The notes beneath the pieces are model-generated. The model was not told the DNA's origin. It did no database searches and worked only from the letters and a program-made list of their open reading frames with translations. Source: Roseomonas sp. (GTDB taxonomy: Bacteria; Pseudomonadota; Alphaproteobacteria; Acetobacterales; Acetobacteraceae). From it: DNA of 64,000 bases. Below are positions 10,813 through 19,654 of the stretch, piece after piece. Made by a program: the position numbers and the translations under genes. The number at the start of each line of letters is the position of its first letter. Position 1 is the stretch's first letter. The stretch is taken from assembly GCA_031180725.1 (NCBI GenBank), contig JAPSLO010000011.1, forward strand, positions 8,477-72,476. Reading direction: 5' to 3'.

Positions 10813-11732
10813 TGCCGCGCGACACCTATTCCGGCCCGCGCGACCGCCGCGCCGATCCGCTGGAGACGGTCTGGCTGGATGGCCTGCCGGAAGAGGCTGT
10901 GCCCGCCTTCGAAGCCGCGCTGCAGACCGTCTGTCGTTCCGTCGCGCTGTTCCGTGACGAGGCGACCGACACCTGGCGCGTCGAAGGCGTGCGCCCGCAG
11001 GCGCATGGGGATGCGGAGCTGGAGGCGGCGCTGGCGCTCGCTTCCGTCGTCACCGGCCTCTCGCCCGCGCTGCAATCCGCGCCGACCGAGGCCGAGGGCT
11101 GGCTGGCCCGCACCATTGAGAGCTTCGGTGAACAGGAGATTGGCGCGGATGTGCTGATCCGCCCCACCCACCTGCCGCCGCGCCGCGTTTATGGGCGTAC
11201 CGTCCTGGTGCTGGATGCCGGCATCGCCTTCGGCTCCGGCGAACATGCTTCCACGCGCGGCTGCCTGATGGCTTTCAGCCGCGCGGCGAAGGACCGGCGG
11301 CCAATGCGGCGACTGCTGGATTTGGGCACCGGGTCCGGCATCCTGGCCATGGCGGCGGCGAAGCGGCGGAAGCGGAAGGTGCTCGCCACCGACATCGAGC
11401 CCTGGAGCGTGCGGGTGGCGGAGCAGAACGCCCGCATGAACGGTGTCGGCGCGCTGGTGCGCGCGCGGCTGGCCGATGGCTGGACGGAGCGGCATGTGCG
11501 CGCCGGCCGGCCCTATGATCTGGTCTTCGCCAATATCCTGGCCCGTCCGCTCTGTGCCATGGCGAAGCATCTGGCGGCCGGTCTGGCGCCAGGCGGCACG
11601 GCGATCCTGGCGGGGCTGCTGGGCACCCAGGCGCGCATGGTGCTGGCCGCGCATCGACGTCAGGGGCTCGTGCTGGAACGTGCTCTGCCGGTCGGCCCTT
11701 GGACCACCCTGGTGCTGCGCAAACCGGCCTGA
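10812..11732 (+). CDS. prmA: ribosomal protein L11 methyltransferase PrmA
   Basis: PrmA is a SAM-dependent enzyme that trimethylates lysines and the N-terminus of ribosomal protein L11. This 306-residue protein has the class I methyltransferase motif LLDLGTGSGILAMAAAKR (about 167-184). The PrmA-specific substrate loop is GIAFGSGEHASTRGCL, and NIL in VFANILARPL is the (N/D)PPY-equivalent motif. The N-terminal domain that docks on L11 is present but divergent. The ATG overlaps the uvrD stop (TGATG) and is preceded by GAGGAGG, so translation is coupled. Transcription from the unit meets a minus-strand terminator at 11756-11794. Confidence 0.9.
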   Translation: MPRDTYSGPRDRRADPLETVWLDGLPEEAVPAFEAALQTVCRSVALFRDEATDTWRVEGVRPQAHGDAELEAALALASVVTGLSPALQSAPTEAEGWLARTIESFGEQEIGADVLIRPTHLPPRRVYGRTVLVLDAGIAFGSGEHASTRGCLMAFSRAAKDRRPMRRLLDLGTGSGILAMAAAKRRKRKVLATDIEPWSVRVAEQNARMNGVGALVRARLADGWTERHVRAGRPYDLVFANILARPLCAMAKHLAAGLAPGGTAILAGLLGTQARMVLAAHRRQGLVLERALPVGPWTTLVLRKPA

Positions 11733-11755
11733 CGGCCGACCCGTCCATCCCCAAC

Positions 11756-11794
11756 AAAAAACGGCCCCGGCGCTGGGGGGAAGCGCCGGGGCCG
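11756..11794 (-). terminator. rho-independent terminator of the DUF1127 gene
   Basis: A perfect 13-bp stem joins CGGCCCCGGCGCT (11762-11774) and AGCGCCGGGGCCG (11782-11794) around a seven-base loop. Read on the minus strand it is followed by six T (complement of 11756-11761), the classic form. It therefore ends the DUF1127 transcript. The stem may also stop prmA read-through coming the other way. Confidence 0.88.
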
Positions 11795-11842
11795 TGCGTC
11801 CGCGGAGGGGCCGTAAAGGGGGGTAGCCCCGCGCGGAGTGAC

Positions 11843-12208
11843 TCAGGCCGCCTGGGGACGTGCCGAGGGCAGGGCGTTCGTGCTGGCCGCACGGCGCGGC
11901 GCACGGAACTCCGGCTCGAAGACGCGGGCGATGTCGCCGCGGGTCAGACCGATATCCGCCAGCTCGCGGTCCGTGAGGCTGCGCAGGCTTTCATAGGTCG
12001 CGCGGCGTTCCGGCCAGGTGACGATGGCAGAGCCCAGGGCGGCGAGCGTCCGGCCCAGCGCGACGAAGGCACGCTTAACGCCGGCCGCGATCGCGGCGTC
12101 GCGGGCGTGGATCGCCTCCGCGCGGATGGCCGCGATCTGGGCTGCGCTGACAGCCGGGGGAAGGTCGCGGAACAGCCCGATCTGTTCCTGGGTGTCGCGG
12201 GGGTTCAT
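11843..12208 (-). CDS. DUF1127 domain protein
   Basis: A 121-residue basic protein with a DUF1127 (YjiS-like) motif at about 75-100: YESLRSLTDRELADIGLTRGDI. Short DUF1127 proteins in alphaproteobacteria bind RNA or influence phosphate and stress physiology; longer ones like this one are uncharacterised. The preceding half is alanine-rich helix (AAQIAAIRAEAIHARDAAIAAGVKRAF). The ATG at 12208 follows a GAGAG purine site. The frame stays open upstream without features. A strong terminator follows. Expressed divergently from the aminopeptidase gene, with a dyad at 12332-12348 between them. Confidence 0.8.
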   Translation of the reverse strand: MNPRDTQEQIGLFRDLPPAVSAAQIAAIRAEAIHARDAAIAAGVKRAFVALGRTLAALGSAIVTWPERRATYESLRSLTDRELADIGLTRGDIARVFEPEFRAPRRAASTNALPSARPQAA

Positions 12209-12331
12209 GATGCTCTCGATGTCTGTGGGGGGTTCAGGTGCGGACCCCGATGGTCCGCCGCCGGTTCCCCTTCGCAGGTGCAACATAGGGATCCCTGCGC
12301 CACAGGTGGTGCGAAATGGCCACAGCTAAGA

Positions 12332-12348
12332 CATGCGCTAATCGCATG
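12332..12348. promoter_or_regulatory. dyad CATGCG-N5-CGCATG in a divergent promoter region
   Basis: CATGCG (12332-12337) and CGCATG (12343-12348) flank a five-base AT-rich centre. The site lies between the divergent DUF1127 and aminopeptidase starts. It has the form of a binding site for a dimeric regulator, but no regulator is known for it and the call is inference. Confidence 0.3.
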
Positions 12349-12384
12349 CTTGCCTGTGGATGCATGTGCCGGAGTTAAAGCTTG

Positions 12385-14163
12385 GTGACAGACAGCCCCT
12401 CTGACCGCCTCCGGGCCCTTCGGGCCGAACTCGACCGCCTCGGGCTGGATGGCCTCCTCGTCCCGCGCAACGACGCCTTCCTGGGCGAATATGTCCCACC
12501 TTCCGCCGAGCGCCTGGCTTGGCTGACCGGCTTCACCGGCAGCGCCGGCCTGGCAATCGTCCTGCGCGACCGTGCGGTGCTTTTCGTGGATGGCCGCTAC
12601 ACCACCCAGGCCGCGCAGGAGACGGATCCCTCCCTCTGGCAGCGCCGCCACCTGTTAGAGCAGCCGCCGGCGGATTTTCTGAAGGGCGAACGGCGGGGCA
12701 GCCGCATCGGCTATGATCCCTGGCTGCATACCGAAGCCACGCTGGAGCGCATCGCCGTTCCGGGCATCGAACTGGTGCCGCTGGATGCCAACCCGGTGGA
12801 CACCGTCTGGCGGGACCGCCCGGCGCCACCCACCGCCCCGGCTGTCGCCCATCCACTGGCCTTCGCCGGGCTGGATGCAGCCGCGAAGCGGGAAGCCGCT
12901 GCCGCCGCGCTGCGTGAGGCCGGCGAGGATGCGGCCGTGCTGGCCGATCCGCATTCCGTCGCCTGGCTGCTGAACCTGCGCGGGGGGGACCTGACCTATA
13001 CGCCGCTCGCTCTGGCACAGGCCCTGCTGCACGCCGATGGCGTGGTGGATCTGTTCCTCGACCCAGCCCGGGCGGATGCGGGGGTGCGGGCACATCTGGG
13101 CAACCAGGTGCGATTGCGCCCGCCCGCCGAACTCGGCGCGGCGCTGGATGCACTGGCCGGCCGCAAGCTGCGCCTGGATCCGGATGTGACGCCCGCCTGG
13201 TTCGCGCGCCGCCTGCGCGCCGCCGACGCGACGGTGATCCCGGGCGAGGATCCCTGCCGCCTGCCGCGCGCCTGCAAGAACCCGGTCGAGCAGCAGGGTG
13301 CGCGCGCCGCGCATCGCCGGGACGCCGTGGCGCTCATCCGCTTCCTGGCCTGGTTCGCCCGCACCGCCCCCACCGGCGGGCTGACGGAGATCTCGGCCGC
13401 CGACCGTCTGCTGGCCTTCCGGGCCGAAGGCGAGCACTTCGTGGCGGAGAGCTTCCCTGCCATCGCCGGTGCCGGGGAACACGGCGCCATCGTGCACTAC
13501 CGCGCCATCCCCGCCACCAACCGCGCAGTGCGGCCGGACGAGGCCTTCCTGATCGATTCCGGCGCGCAATACCGCGACGGCACCACCGACGTGACCCGCA
13601 CTCTCTGGACCGGTCCGGGCACGCCGCCCGCGACGCTGCGCGAACGCTACACCCGCGTGTTGCAGGGCCACCTGGCGCTGGCCGCGACGCGCTTTCCGGA
13701 TGGCGTCGCGGGGCCGTATCTGGATGCCATCGCGCGCCGCCCGCTATGGGAGGCAGGGCTCGATTACGACCACGGCACCGGGCACGGCATCGGCAACTTC
13801 CTCTCCGTGCATGAGGGGCCGGCCGGCATCAGCCGGGCCGCCAAGCCGGTGCCGCTGAAGCCGGGCATGATCCTGTCCGACGAGCCCGGCTATTACCTGC
13901 CCGGCGCCTACGGCATTCGCATCGAGAACCTGCTGCTGGTCATCCCCGCCGCGCCGCGCCCGGATGGCACGAAGCCCTTCCTGGAATTCGAGGTGCTGAC
14001 GCTAGCGCCTTACGAGCGCGCACTGATCGCCACGGAATTGCTGAATCCCGTCGAACGGGCACAGGTGGATGCCTATCACGCCCGCGTCCTGGCCGAGATC
14101 GGTCCGCTGCTGCCGGCCGGGGATCTCGCCTGGTTGCGCGCCGCCTGCGCGCCGCTGGGCTGA
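12385..14163 (+). CDS. Xaa-Pro aminopeptidase (M24B, eukaryote-like three-domain type)
   Basis: A cytoplasmic metallopeptidase removing an N-terminal residue before proline. At 592 residues it is the long type with two creatinase-like N-terminal domains, like human XPNPEP1, rather than the 440-residue E. coli PepP. The pita-bread domain carries all five metal ligands: two aspartates in LIDSGAQYRDGTTDVTRT (about 388-405), the histidine in GTGHGIGNFLSVHEGP (about 464-479), and glutamates in SDEPGYY and RIENLLL. Start GTG 12385, or TTG 12382 directly before it; GGAG at 12371-12374 serves either. Convergent with argG. Confidence 0.9.
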   Translation: MTDSPSDRLRALRAELDRLGLDGLLVPRNDAFLGEYVPPSAERLAWLTGFTGSAGLAIVLRDRAVLFVDGRYTTQAAQETDPSLWQRRHLLEQPPADFLKGERRGSRIGYDPWLHTEATLERIAVPGIELVPLDANPVDTVWRDRPAPPTAPAVAHPLAFAGLDAAAKREAAAAALREAGEDAAVLADPHSVAWLLNLRGGDLTYTPLALAQALLHADGVVDLFLDPARADAGVRAHLGNQVRLRPPAELGAALDALAGRKLRLDPDVTPAWFARRLRAADATVIPGEDPCRLPRACKNPVEQQGARAAHRRDAVALIRFLAWFARTAPTGGLTEISAADRLLAFRAEGEHFVAESFPAIAGAGEHGAIVHYRAIPATNRAVRPDEAFLIDSGAQYRDGTTDVTRTLWTGPGTPPATLRERYTRVLQGHLALAATRFPDGVAGPYLDAIARRPLWEAGLDYDHGTGHGIGNFLSVHEGPAGISRAAKPVPLKPGMILSDEPGYYLPGAYGIRIENLLLVIPAAPRPDGTKPFLEFEVLTLAPYERALIATELLNPVERAQVDAYHARVLAEIGPLLPAGDLAWLRAACAPLG

Positions 14164-14170
14164 AAGGGAA

Positions 14171-14191
14171 GGGGAGGGCGATGCCCTCCCC
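14171..14191. terminator. stem-loop between convergent genes
   Basis: GGGGAGGGC (14171-14179) pairs with GCCCTCCCC (14183-14191) around a GAT loop in the short gap between the aminopeptidase stop and the argG stop. There is no clear T tract on either side. The sequence resembles the inner hairpin of the element at 16592-16728. Confidence 0.55.
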
Positions 14192-14200
14192 AATCGCGAG

Positions 14201-15436
14201 TTACAGCGCGCCGCCCTTGCGGCCCGCCATGGCGCCGAGCCGCAGCCGCAGCGCGTTCAGCTTGATGAAGCCCTGGGCGTCGAACTGGTCGTAGGCGCCC
14301 TGGTCCTCCTCGAAGGTGACGTGCTTCATGGAATACAGGCTGTTCGGCGACTGGCGGCCGGTGACGATGGTGTTGCCCTTGTAGAGCTTGAGCCGGACGG
14401 TGCCGGTCACGCTCTTCTGGCTCTCGTCGATCAGCGCCTGCAGCATGCGCCGTTCCGGGCTGAACCAGAAGCCGTTGTAGATCAGCTCCGCGTAGCGCGG
14501 CATCAGGCTGTCCTTCAGGTGCCCGGCCTCGCGGTCCAGCGTGATGCTCTCCATCGCGCGGTGCGCCACATAAAGGATGGTGCCACCGGGCGTCTCGTAG
14601 CAGCCGCGAGACTTCATGCCGACGAAGCGGTTCTCCACCAGGTCCAGGCGGCCGATGCCGTTCTCCTTGCCCAATGCGTTCAGCTTCGTCAGCAGCGCGG
14701 CCGGGGACAGACGCTCGCCATTGATGCCGACGGCGTCGCCGCGCTCGAACTCCACCGTGATCTCGGTGGCCTTGTCCGGCGCGTCCATGGGCGAGATCGT
14801 GCGCTGCCACACCATCTCATCCGGCGCGTCCCAGGGCTCCTCCAGGATCTTGCCTTCGCTGCTGCTGTGCAGAAGGTTGGCATCCACGCTGAAGGGTGCT
14901 TCGCCGCGCTTGTCCTTGGCGATCGGGATCTGGTGCGCCTCGGCGAACTCGATCAGCTTGGTGCGGCTGGTCAGTTCCCATTCGCGCCAGGGGGCGATGA
15001 TCTTCACATCCGGCTTCAGCGCGTAGTAGCTCAGCTCGAAGCGGACCTGGTCGTTGCCCTTGCCCGTGGCGCCATGGGCGACCGCATCGGCGCCGACCTG
15101 CTCGGCGATCTCGATCTGGCGCTGGGCGATCAGCGGGCGCGCGATGGAAGTGCCCAGCAGATACATCCCTTCGTACAGCGCATTGGCGCGGAACATCGGA
15201 AAGACGAAGTCCTTCACGAAGGTCTCGCGCAGGTCGTCCATGAAGATGTTCTCGGGCTTGATGCCGAGCATCAGGGCCTTGTCGCGCGCCGGGCCCAGCT
15301 CCTCACCCTGGCCGAGATCAGCGGTGAAGGTCACCACTTCGCATCGGTAGGTCGTCTGCAGCCACTTCAGGATCACGCTGGTGTCGAGGCCGCCGGAGTA
15401 GGCGAGCACGACCTTCTTCACGTCCTTGACGCGCAT
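14201..15436 (-). CDS. argG: argininosuccinate synthase
   Basis: ArgG condenses citrulline and aspartate with ATP to argininosuccinate, the penultimate step of arginine synthesis. The 411-residue protein has the P-loop [12 protein letters not shown] (12-23) and [11 protein letters not shown]. It also has [15 protein letters not shown], the tetramer segment ITPWREWEL-like [10 protein letters not shown], and [20 protein letters not shown]-type text that is unmistakable for the family. The length is standard. The ATG at 15436 is followed by the normal start [16 protein letters not shown]. No other arg gene lies nearby, as is common in alphaproteobacteria. Confidence 0.97.
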   Translation of the reverse strand: MRVKDVKKVVLAYSGGLDTSVILKWLQTTYRCEVVTFTADLGQGEELGPARDKALMLGIKPENIFMDDLRETFVKDFVFPMFRANALYEGMYLLGTSIARPLIAQRQIEIAEQVGADAVAHGATGKGNDQVRFELSYYALKPDVKIIAPWREWELTSRTKLIEFAEAHQIPIAKDKRGEAPFSVDANLLHSSSEGKILEEPWDAPDEMVWQRTISPMDAPDKATEITVEFERGDAVGINGERLSPAALLTKLNALGKENGIGRLDLVENRFVGMKSRGCYETPGGTILYVAHRAMESITLDREAGHLKDSLMPRYAELIYNGFWFSPERRMLQALIDESQKSVTGTVRLKLYKGNTIVTGRQSPNSLYSMKHVTFEEDQGAYDQFDAQGFIKLNALRLRLGAMAGRKGGAL

Positions 15437-15547
15437 GGAAAGGTCCCCTGGGGGTAGAAAGGCGGCGGAAGATGCCGCCGGGGGGCCGGCGGGGCAAGGG
15501 TTGCCTGGACGTTACGGGGTCATTCACGCCAGACTGGGCCACCTGCC

Positions 15548-16588
15548 ATGCCGAAGTTCCTAATTCTGCTGCTTCTGCTGGCCCTGCCGGCCCGCGCCGA
15601 GGCACCCCTGCCCAGCCTGCCCGTTCTGGACGTGGCGGCCGTGCCGGGCCTCGGCCCCGCCGGCCGGGCGGAACTGGCCCGCACCCTGCTGCGCAACCTG
15701 CCGCGCGCCTTCGCCATCGGGCCGGGCGGCGCCTTCGCCTCCCGCGCCGGGAATGCGCCGCCGGAGGTGGTGGATCAGGCCGCCCTGCGCGCGTGCCAGG
15801 CGCATACGCCGGGCGGCGCGCCCTGCACCCTGTGGCTGCGCGGGCTGGAGATTGTCGCCCCCGCCCGCGCTTGGGCGCCGTCCGCGCCGCCGGCCGACAC
15901 GGCCTTCGGTGATGCCCGTCGCATCATGCTGCCCGATCCGCGCTTCCTCTGGTGGGGCCCGGAGACTGCGCGCGGCGTGCTGGTCTGGGCACATGGGCGC
16001 AACGCCAACGGTGCCGACAGCCGCGGTAGCCAGCCTCAGGCCTGGGTGCGCCACTTCAACAATGCCGGCTGGGATATCTGGCGCTTCGACCGCGATCCGG
16101 CCACCGACTACACCCGCGCCGCCACGGCCTGGCTTCGGCAGGATCTGGCGGAGCTGCGCCGCCGCGGCTACCGCCGCATCGTGGCCGCCGGCCAGTCCCG
16201 TGGCGCCTGGAACGCTCTGGCGCTGCTGGACACGCCAGGTGCCATGGACGCCACCATCGCCATCGCGCCCGCCGCCATCGGTTCGCTGGACGAGGCCGGC
16301 TACACCGCCCAGGTGACCGCGCTGCACGCCCTGGTCGCCGGCGCCACCGGCGGTGCTACCACCCGCGTCGCCATCGCCACCTTCGCCGAGGACCCCTTCG
16401 CCGGCCTGCCCGAACAACGCGCCGAGGCGTTGCGCGGCCTCGCACCGCGCGTCGGCGCCTTCCTGTTCCTGGACCGGCCCGCCGGCATCACCGGCCACGG
16501 GGGCGGCAACAGCCGCGCCTTCGCCGAACGCTACGGCGCCTGCCTCTTCCTCTTCGCCACCGCCGCCACCCCGCCGCGGGACTGCTAG
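15548..16588 (+). CDS. secreted alpha/beta-hydrolase-like protein, unknown substrate
   Basis: A 346-residue exported protein with a short signal peptide (MPKFLILLLLLALPARA, residues 1-17). A nucleophile elbow AAGQSRGAW (about 216-224, GxSxG with Ser in GQSRG) follows VLVWAHGRNANG, which could be the oxyanion-hole strand. A late histidine in GITGHGGGN is the best catalytic-base candidate. Four cysteines in the mature part could form disulfides. I do not recognise a named family. An esterase or peptidase role is inference from the fold signs. It stands alone, divergent from argG and convergent with prfA. Its stop codon touches the edge of a long inverted repeat. Confidence 0.65.
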   Translation: MPKFLILLLLLALPARAEAPLPSLPVLDVAAVPGLGPAGRAELARTLLRNLPRAFAIGPGGAFASRAGNAPPEVVDQAALRACQAHTPGGAPCTLWLRGLEIVAPARAWAPSAPPADTAFGDARRIMLPDPRFLWWGPETARGVLVWAHGRNANGADSRGSQPQAWVRHFNNAGWDIWRFDRDPATDYTRAATAWLRQDLAELRRRGYRRIVAAGQSRGAWNALALLDTPGAMDATIAIAPAAIGSLDEAGYTAQVTALHALVAGATGGATTRVAIATFAEDPFAGLPEQRAEALRGLAPRVGAFLFLDRPAGITGHGGGNSRAFAERYGACLFLFATAATPPRDC

Positions 16589-16591
16589 GGT

Positions 16592-16728
16592 GTTGGTCCG
16601 GCGGCTGCACTGTGGCTGATCGGGGAGGGCTCTGCCCTCCCGAACCCCACCAGCCAAGGGCCGGAAGGCCCGACAGGCGCACCGGTGACGCCCCTCCCGA
16701 TCAGCCACAGTGCAGCCGCCGGACCAAC
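16592..16728. repeat. 137-bp element with 33-bp perfect inverted ends
   Basis: The arm at 16592-16624 (GTTGGTCCGGCGGCTGCACT...) is perfectly complementary to 16696-16728. The match continues inward for several pairs past a one-base bulge. Inside are two smaller hairpins: GGAGGGC/GCCCTCC at 16624-16640, and a GGGCC/GGCCC stem at about 16658-16671. It fills the gap between the convergent hydrolase and prfA genes, and both stop codons lie just outside the arms. A transcript from either strand could fold into a very stable rod, so it may terminate both genes. No transposase gene or target duplication is seen. A dispersed repeat or small non-autonomous element is the alternative. Confidence 0.75.
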
Positions 16729-16731
16729 GCG

Positions 16732-17787
16732 CTAGTCAGCCTCCGCCGCGAGGCGGGCGGCTTCGTCCTCGGCAACGAGGGCGTCGATGATTTCGTCGAA
16801 CTCGCCCAGCATCACGCGGTCGATCTTGTGGAGGGTCAGGCCGATGCGGTGGTCCGTCACGCGGCCCTGGGGGAAGTTGTAGGTGCGGATGCGTTCACTG
16901 CGGTCGCCGGTGCCGACTTGCGATTTCCGGTCCGCCGCACGGGCGCCGTGGGCTTCGGCGCGGGCGGCGTCGAAAAGCCGGGCGCGCAGCACCTTCATCG
17001 CCTTGGCGCGGTTCTTGTGCTGCGACTTCTCCTCCTGCATCGCCACCACGATCCCGCTGGGGATGTGGGTGATGCGCACGGCGGATTCCGTCTTGTTCAC
17101 ATGCTGCCCGCCAGCGCCGGAGGCGCGGAAGACGTCGATGCGCAGGTCTTTCTCGTCGATCTGCACGTCCACCTCCTCCGCTTCCGGCAGCACGGCGACG
17201 GTGACGGTGGAAGTGTGGATACGGCCCTGGTTCTCGGTGGCGGGCACGCGCTGCACGCGGTGGACGCCGCTTTCGAATTTCAGCTTTGCGAAGACGCCCT
17301 TGCCTTCAATGCTGGCGGTGGCGCCCTTTACGCCGCCCAGGTCGCTCTCATCATAGTCCAGCACTTCGAAGCGCCAGCCCTGGCGTTGGGCGTAGCGCTG
17401 ATAGGCGCCGAACAGCTCGGCCGCGAACAAAGCGGCTTCGTCGCCGCCGGCGGCCGGGCGGATTTCCAGGATGGCGCTGCGTTCATCGGCGATGTCGCGC
17501 GGCAGCAGCATCAGCCGGATCTCGCGTTCCAGCTTCGGCAGCTTCTCCTTCAGGTCGAGGTATTCGGCCTCGGCCAGTTCCTTCAGCTCGGGGTCGCCAA
17601 GCATGGCTTCCGCCTCGTCACGCGCGCGTTCGGCGGCGCGGAATTCCTGCACCTTCTCGACCAGTGGATCGAGCTCTGCCAACTCGCGGGAGAGCGTGCC
17701 GAACTGGCTGCCATCGGCCGTCTCCAGCTGATGGCGAAGCTCCTCCGCCCGCATCAGCAGGCGGTCGAGTTTCTGCGGGAGACTCAT
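16732..17787 (-). CDS. prfA: peptide chain release factor 1
   Basis: RF1 recognises UAA and UAG stop codons and releases the finished peptide. The 351-residue protein has the codon-reading tripeptide PAT (182-184) in [12 protein letters not shown]. The catalytic GGQ is at 226-228 in [17 protein letters not shown], and the family C-terminus is [19 protein letters not shown], rather than SPF, makes it RF1. The ATG overlaps the hisS stop as ATGA. The usual downstream partner prmC, which methylates the GGQ glutamine, is not next to it; the next gene is convergent. Confidence 0.96.
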   Translation of the reverse strand: MSLPQKLDRLLMRAEELRHQLETADGSQFGTLSRELAELDPLVEKVQEFRAAERARDEAEAMLGDPELKELAEAEYLDLKEKLPKLEREIRLMLLPRDIADERSAILEIRPAAGGDEAALFAAELFGAYQRYAQRQGWRFEVLDYDESDLGGVKGATASIEGKGVFAKLKFESGVHRVQRVPATENQGRIHTSTVTVAVLPEAEEVDVQIDEKDLRIDVFRASGAGGQHVNKTESAVRITHIPSGIVVAMQEEKSQHKNRAKAMKVLRARLFDAARAEAHGARAADRKSQVGTGDRSERIRTYNFPQGRVTDHRIGLTLHKIDRVMLGEFDEIIDALVAEDEAARLAAEAD

Positions 17788-19028
17788 GCCGAGAGGCGGC
17801 GCACCGCCTCATCCGGCGTCACGCTCTCCTGCGTGCCGGCATCCAGGTTGCGCAGCTGCACGACGCCTTTCGCGGCCTCTTCCTCACCCAGGATCAGGGC
17901 GGCGCGGGCCGAGAGCCTGTTGGCGCGTTCCATGCGGCGCTTGAGGTTGCCCTTGTAGCCGATCTCCGTGACCACGCCGGCGGCGCGCAGCTTCTGGGCC
18001 AGATCCAGGGCCGCGCCTTCCTGCGCCTCGCCCACCGGGATCACGGCCACGGGCCGCGGCGCGGCGGGCGCTTCGGTCAGCAGCATGGAAAGCCGTTCCA
18101 TTCCCGCTGCCCAGCCGACCGAGGGAGTCGAGGGGCCGCCCATCTCCTCGACCAGGCCGTTGTAGCGGCCGCCCGCCATCACCGTGCCCTGGGCACCCAG
18201 GCGGTCCGTGACGAATTCGAAGGCGGTGTGGCTGTAGTAGTCGAGGCCGCGGACAATGCGGTCATTCTGCCGGAAGGGCACGCCGAAGCGGGCCAAGTAA
18301 GACTGCACCTGGGCGTAGAAGCTGGAGGCCGCCTCGGTCAGGTAGTCCTTCATCGGCGGGGCGTTGGCGACGATTGCCTTGTCGCCCTCATCCTTGGAAT
18401 CCAGGATCCGCAGCGGGTTCTTCTCCAGCCGCACGCGGCTGTCCTCGGACAGCCTCTCGCGATGGCCGGTGAAATAGGCGACCAGCGCGGCGCGATAGGC
18501 GTCGCGGCTCTCCGCATCGCCCAGCGTGTTGATCTCCAGCACCACGCCCTCGGCGATGCTCAGCGCCTTCAGGATGTCCCAGCCGGCGGCGATCACCTCG
18601 GCATCAGCAAGCGGCTCCGCCGCGCCCAGGATCTCGGCGCCGATCTGGTGGAACTGCCGGTAGCGGCCCTTCTGCGGGCGTTCGTAGCGGAACATCGGGC
18701 CGGCATAGAACACCTTGCGCGGCAGGTTGGACTGGGTGAGGCCGTTGGAGACCAGGGCGCGACAGACGCCGGCGGTGTTCTCCGGCCGCAGGGTGATGGA
18801 ATCCCCGCCACGGTCGGTGAAGGTGTACATCTCCTTTGTCACCACGTCCGAGGTGTCGCCCAGGCTGCGGGCGAAGACGCGGGTGTCCTCGAAGATGGGG
18901 GTGGCCCATTCCTCGAAGCCGTACAGGGCCGTGACGCGCCGCGCCGTTTCGGCCACGTGATGGTGGCGCCGGAAATCCTCGCCGATCAGGTCACGGGTGC
19001 CGCGGACGGGCTGCAGGGGGCTGGCCAT
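17784..19028 (-). CDS. hisS: histidyl-tRNA synthetase
   Basis: A class II aminoacyl-tRNA synthetase charging tRNA-His. From the ATG at 19028 it has 414 residues. Motif 1 lies around [20 protein letters not shown]. Motif 2 is [24 protein letters not shown] (split here across about residues 109-132), and motif 3 is [11 protein letters not shown]. The HisA signature [13 protein letters not shown] is present. The C-terminal anticodon-binding domain ends in [14 protein letters not shown]. The frame is open upstream, but [14 protein letters not shown] is the usual HisS start. Coupled to prfA by a four-base overlap. Confidence 0.96.
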   Translation of the reverse strand: MASPLQPVRGTRDLIGEDFRRHHHVAETARRVTALYGFEEWATPIFEDTRVFARSLGDTSDVVTKEMYTFTDRGGDSITLRPENTAGVCRALVSNGLTQSNLPRKVFYAGPMFRYERPQKGRYRQFHQIGAEILGAAEPLADAEVIAAGWDILKALSIAEGVVLEINTLGDAESRDAYRAALVAYFTGHRERLSEDSRVRLEKNPLRILDSKDEGDKAIVANAPPMKDYLTEAASSFYAQVQSYLARFGVPFRQNDRIVRGLDYYSHTAFEFVTDRLGAQGTVMAGGRYNGLVEEMGGPSTPSVGWAAGMERLSMLLTEAPAAPRPVAVIPVGEAQEGAALDLAQKLRAAGVVTEIGYKGNLKRRMERANRLSARAALILGEEEAAKGVVQLRNLDAGTQESVTPDEAVRRLSA

Positions 19029-19215
19029 GGGCGGCGTATCGCGCGGGACGCGCGTGGGAGCAAGGGCGCGGAGAGCGCGTGGGAGCAAGTCCGCGGAATG
19101 GGCCGGGCAAGCAGGCGGCAGCCGCCACGGAAAGCTTGGCCTGTGCCTTCGGCTTGCCATAGCGTTGTCCCGACCCCGGGCGAACGACCCGGCTGGCTGG
19201 GAGGGAACGGCGGAC

Positions 19216-19650
19216 ATGGCTACCGAGACGCCTGGCGCGCTTCTCCGGCGCTGGTTCGACGAGGTCTGGAACGGCCGGGACACGGCCATCGTCCATCAAT
19301 GCCTGGGGCCGGACAGCGTGCTGCGCAACCCGGGCGCCGAAGGTGGCGCCCTCCGGGGTCCGGATGGCTTCCTCGCCTTCCGAGACACGCTCCTCCGAGC
19401 ATTCCCGGACATCGCCCTGACCGTCCATGAGGTCGTGGAATCCGGCCCGATGGCGGCGGCGCGCTGGAGCGCCCGCATGACCCATACCGGTCCGGGCCTG
19501 GGCATCCCGCCCAGCGGCGCCCCGGTGACCATCACCGGCATGACCATGGCGCGCGTGGAGAACGGGAAGGTGGTGGAAGCCTGGGACGAGTGGGACCAGC
19601 TCAAACTGAGCACCGCCTGCGGACTGGTCGCGCCGGCGCAGGCCGCCTGA
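19216..19650 (+). CDS. SnoaL-like / NTF2-fold protein
   Basis: A 144-residue soluble protein of the SnoaL-type ester-cyclase group with the NTF2-like fold. Seen are [14 protein letters not shown] at the start, [26 protein letters not shown] in the middle, and [28 protein letters not shown] plus [10 protein letters not shown] at the end. These are the usual positions of pocket residues. Most chromosomal members outside polyketide clusters have no known substrate, and there is no polyketide cluster here. ATG 19216 lies after GGGAGGGAACGG. Its stop and that of the convergent gene form the palindrome TGACCGGTCA. Confidence 0.75.
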   Translation: MATETPGALLRRWFDEVWNGRDTAIVHQCLGPDSVLRNPGAEGGALRGPDGFLAFRDTLLRAFPDIALTVHEVVESGPMAAARWSARMTHTGPGLGIPPSGAPVTITGMTMARVENGKVVEAWDEWDQLKLSTACGLVAPAQAA

Positions 19651-19654
19651 CCGG

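Noticed and set aside
17286-19430. 714-codon plus frame opposite prfA and hisS
   Set aside because: It runs across two certain minus-strand genes and through their junction. Its protein has no domain, only Arg/Pro/Gly-rich text.
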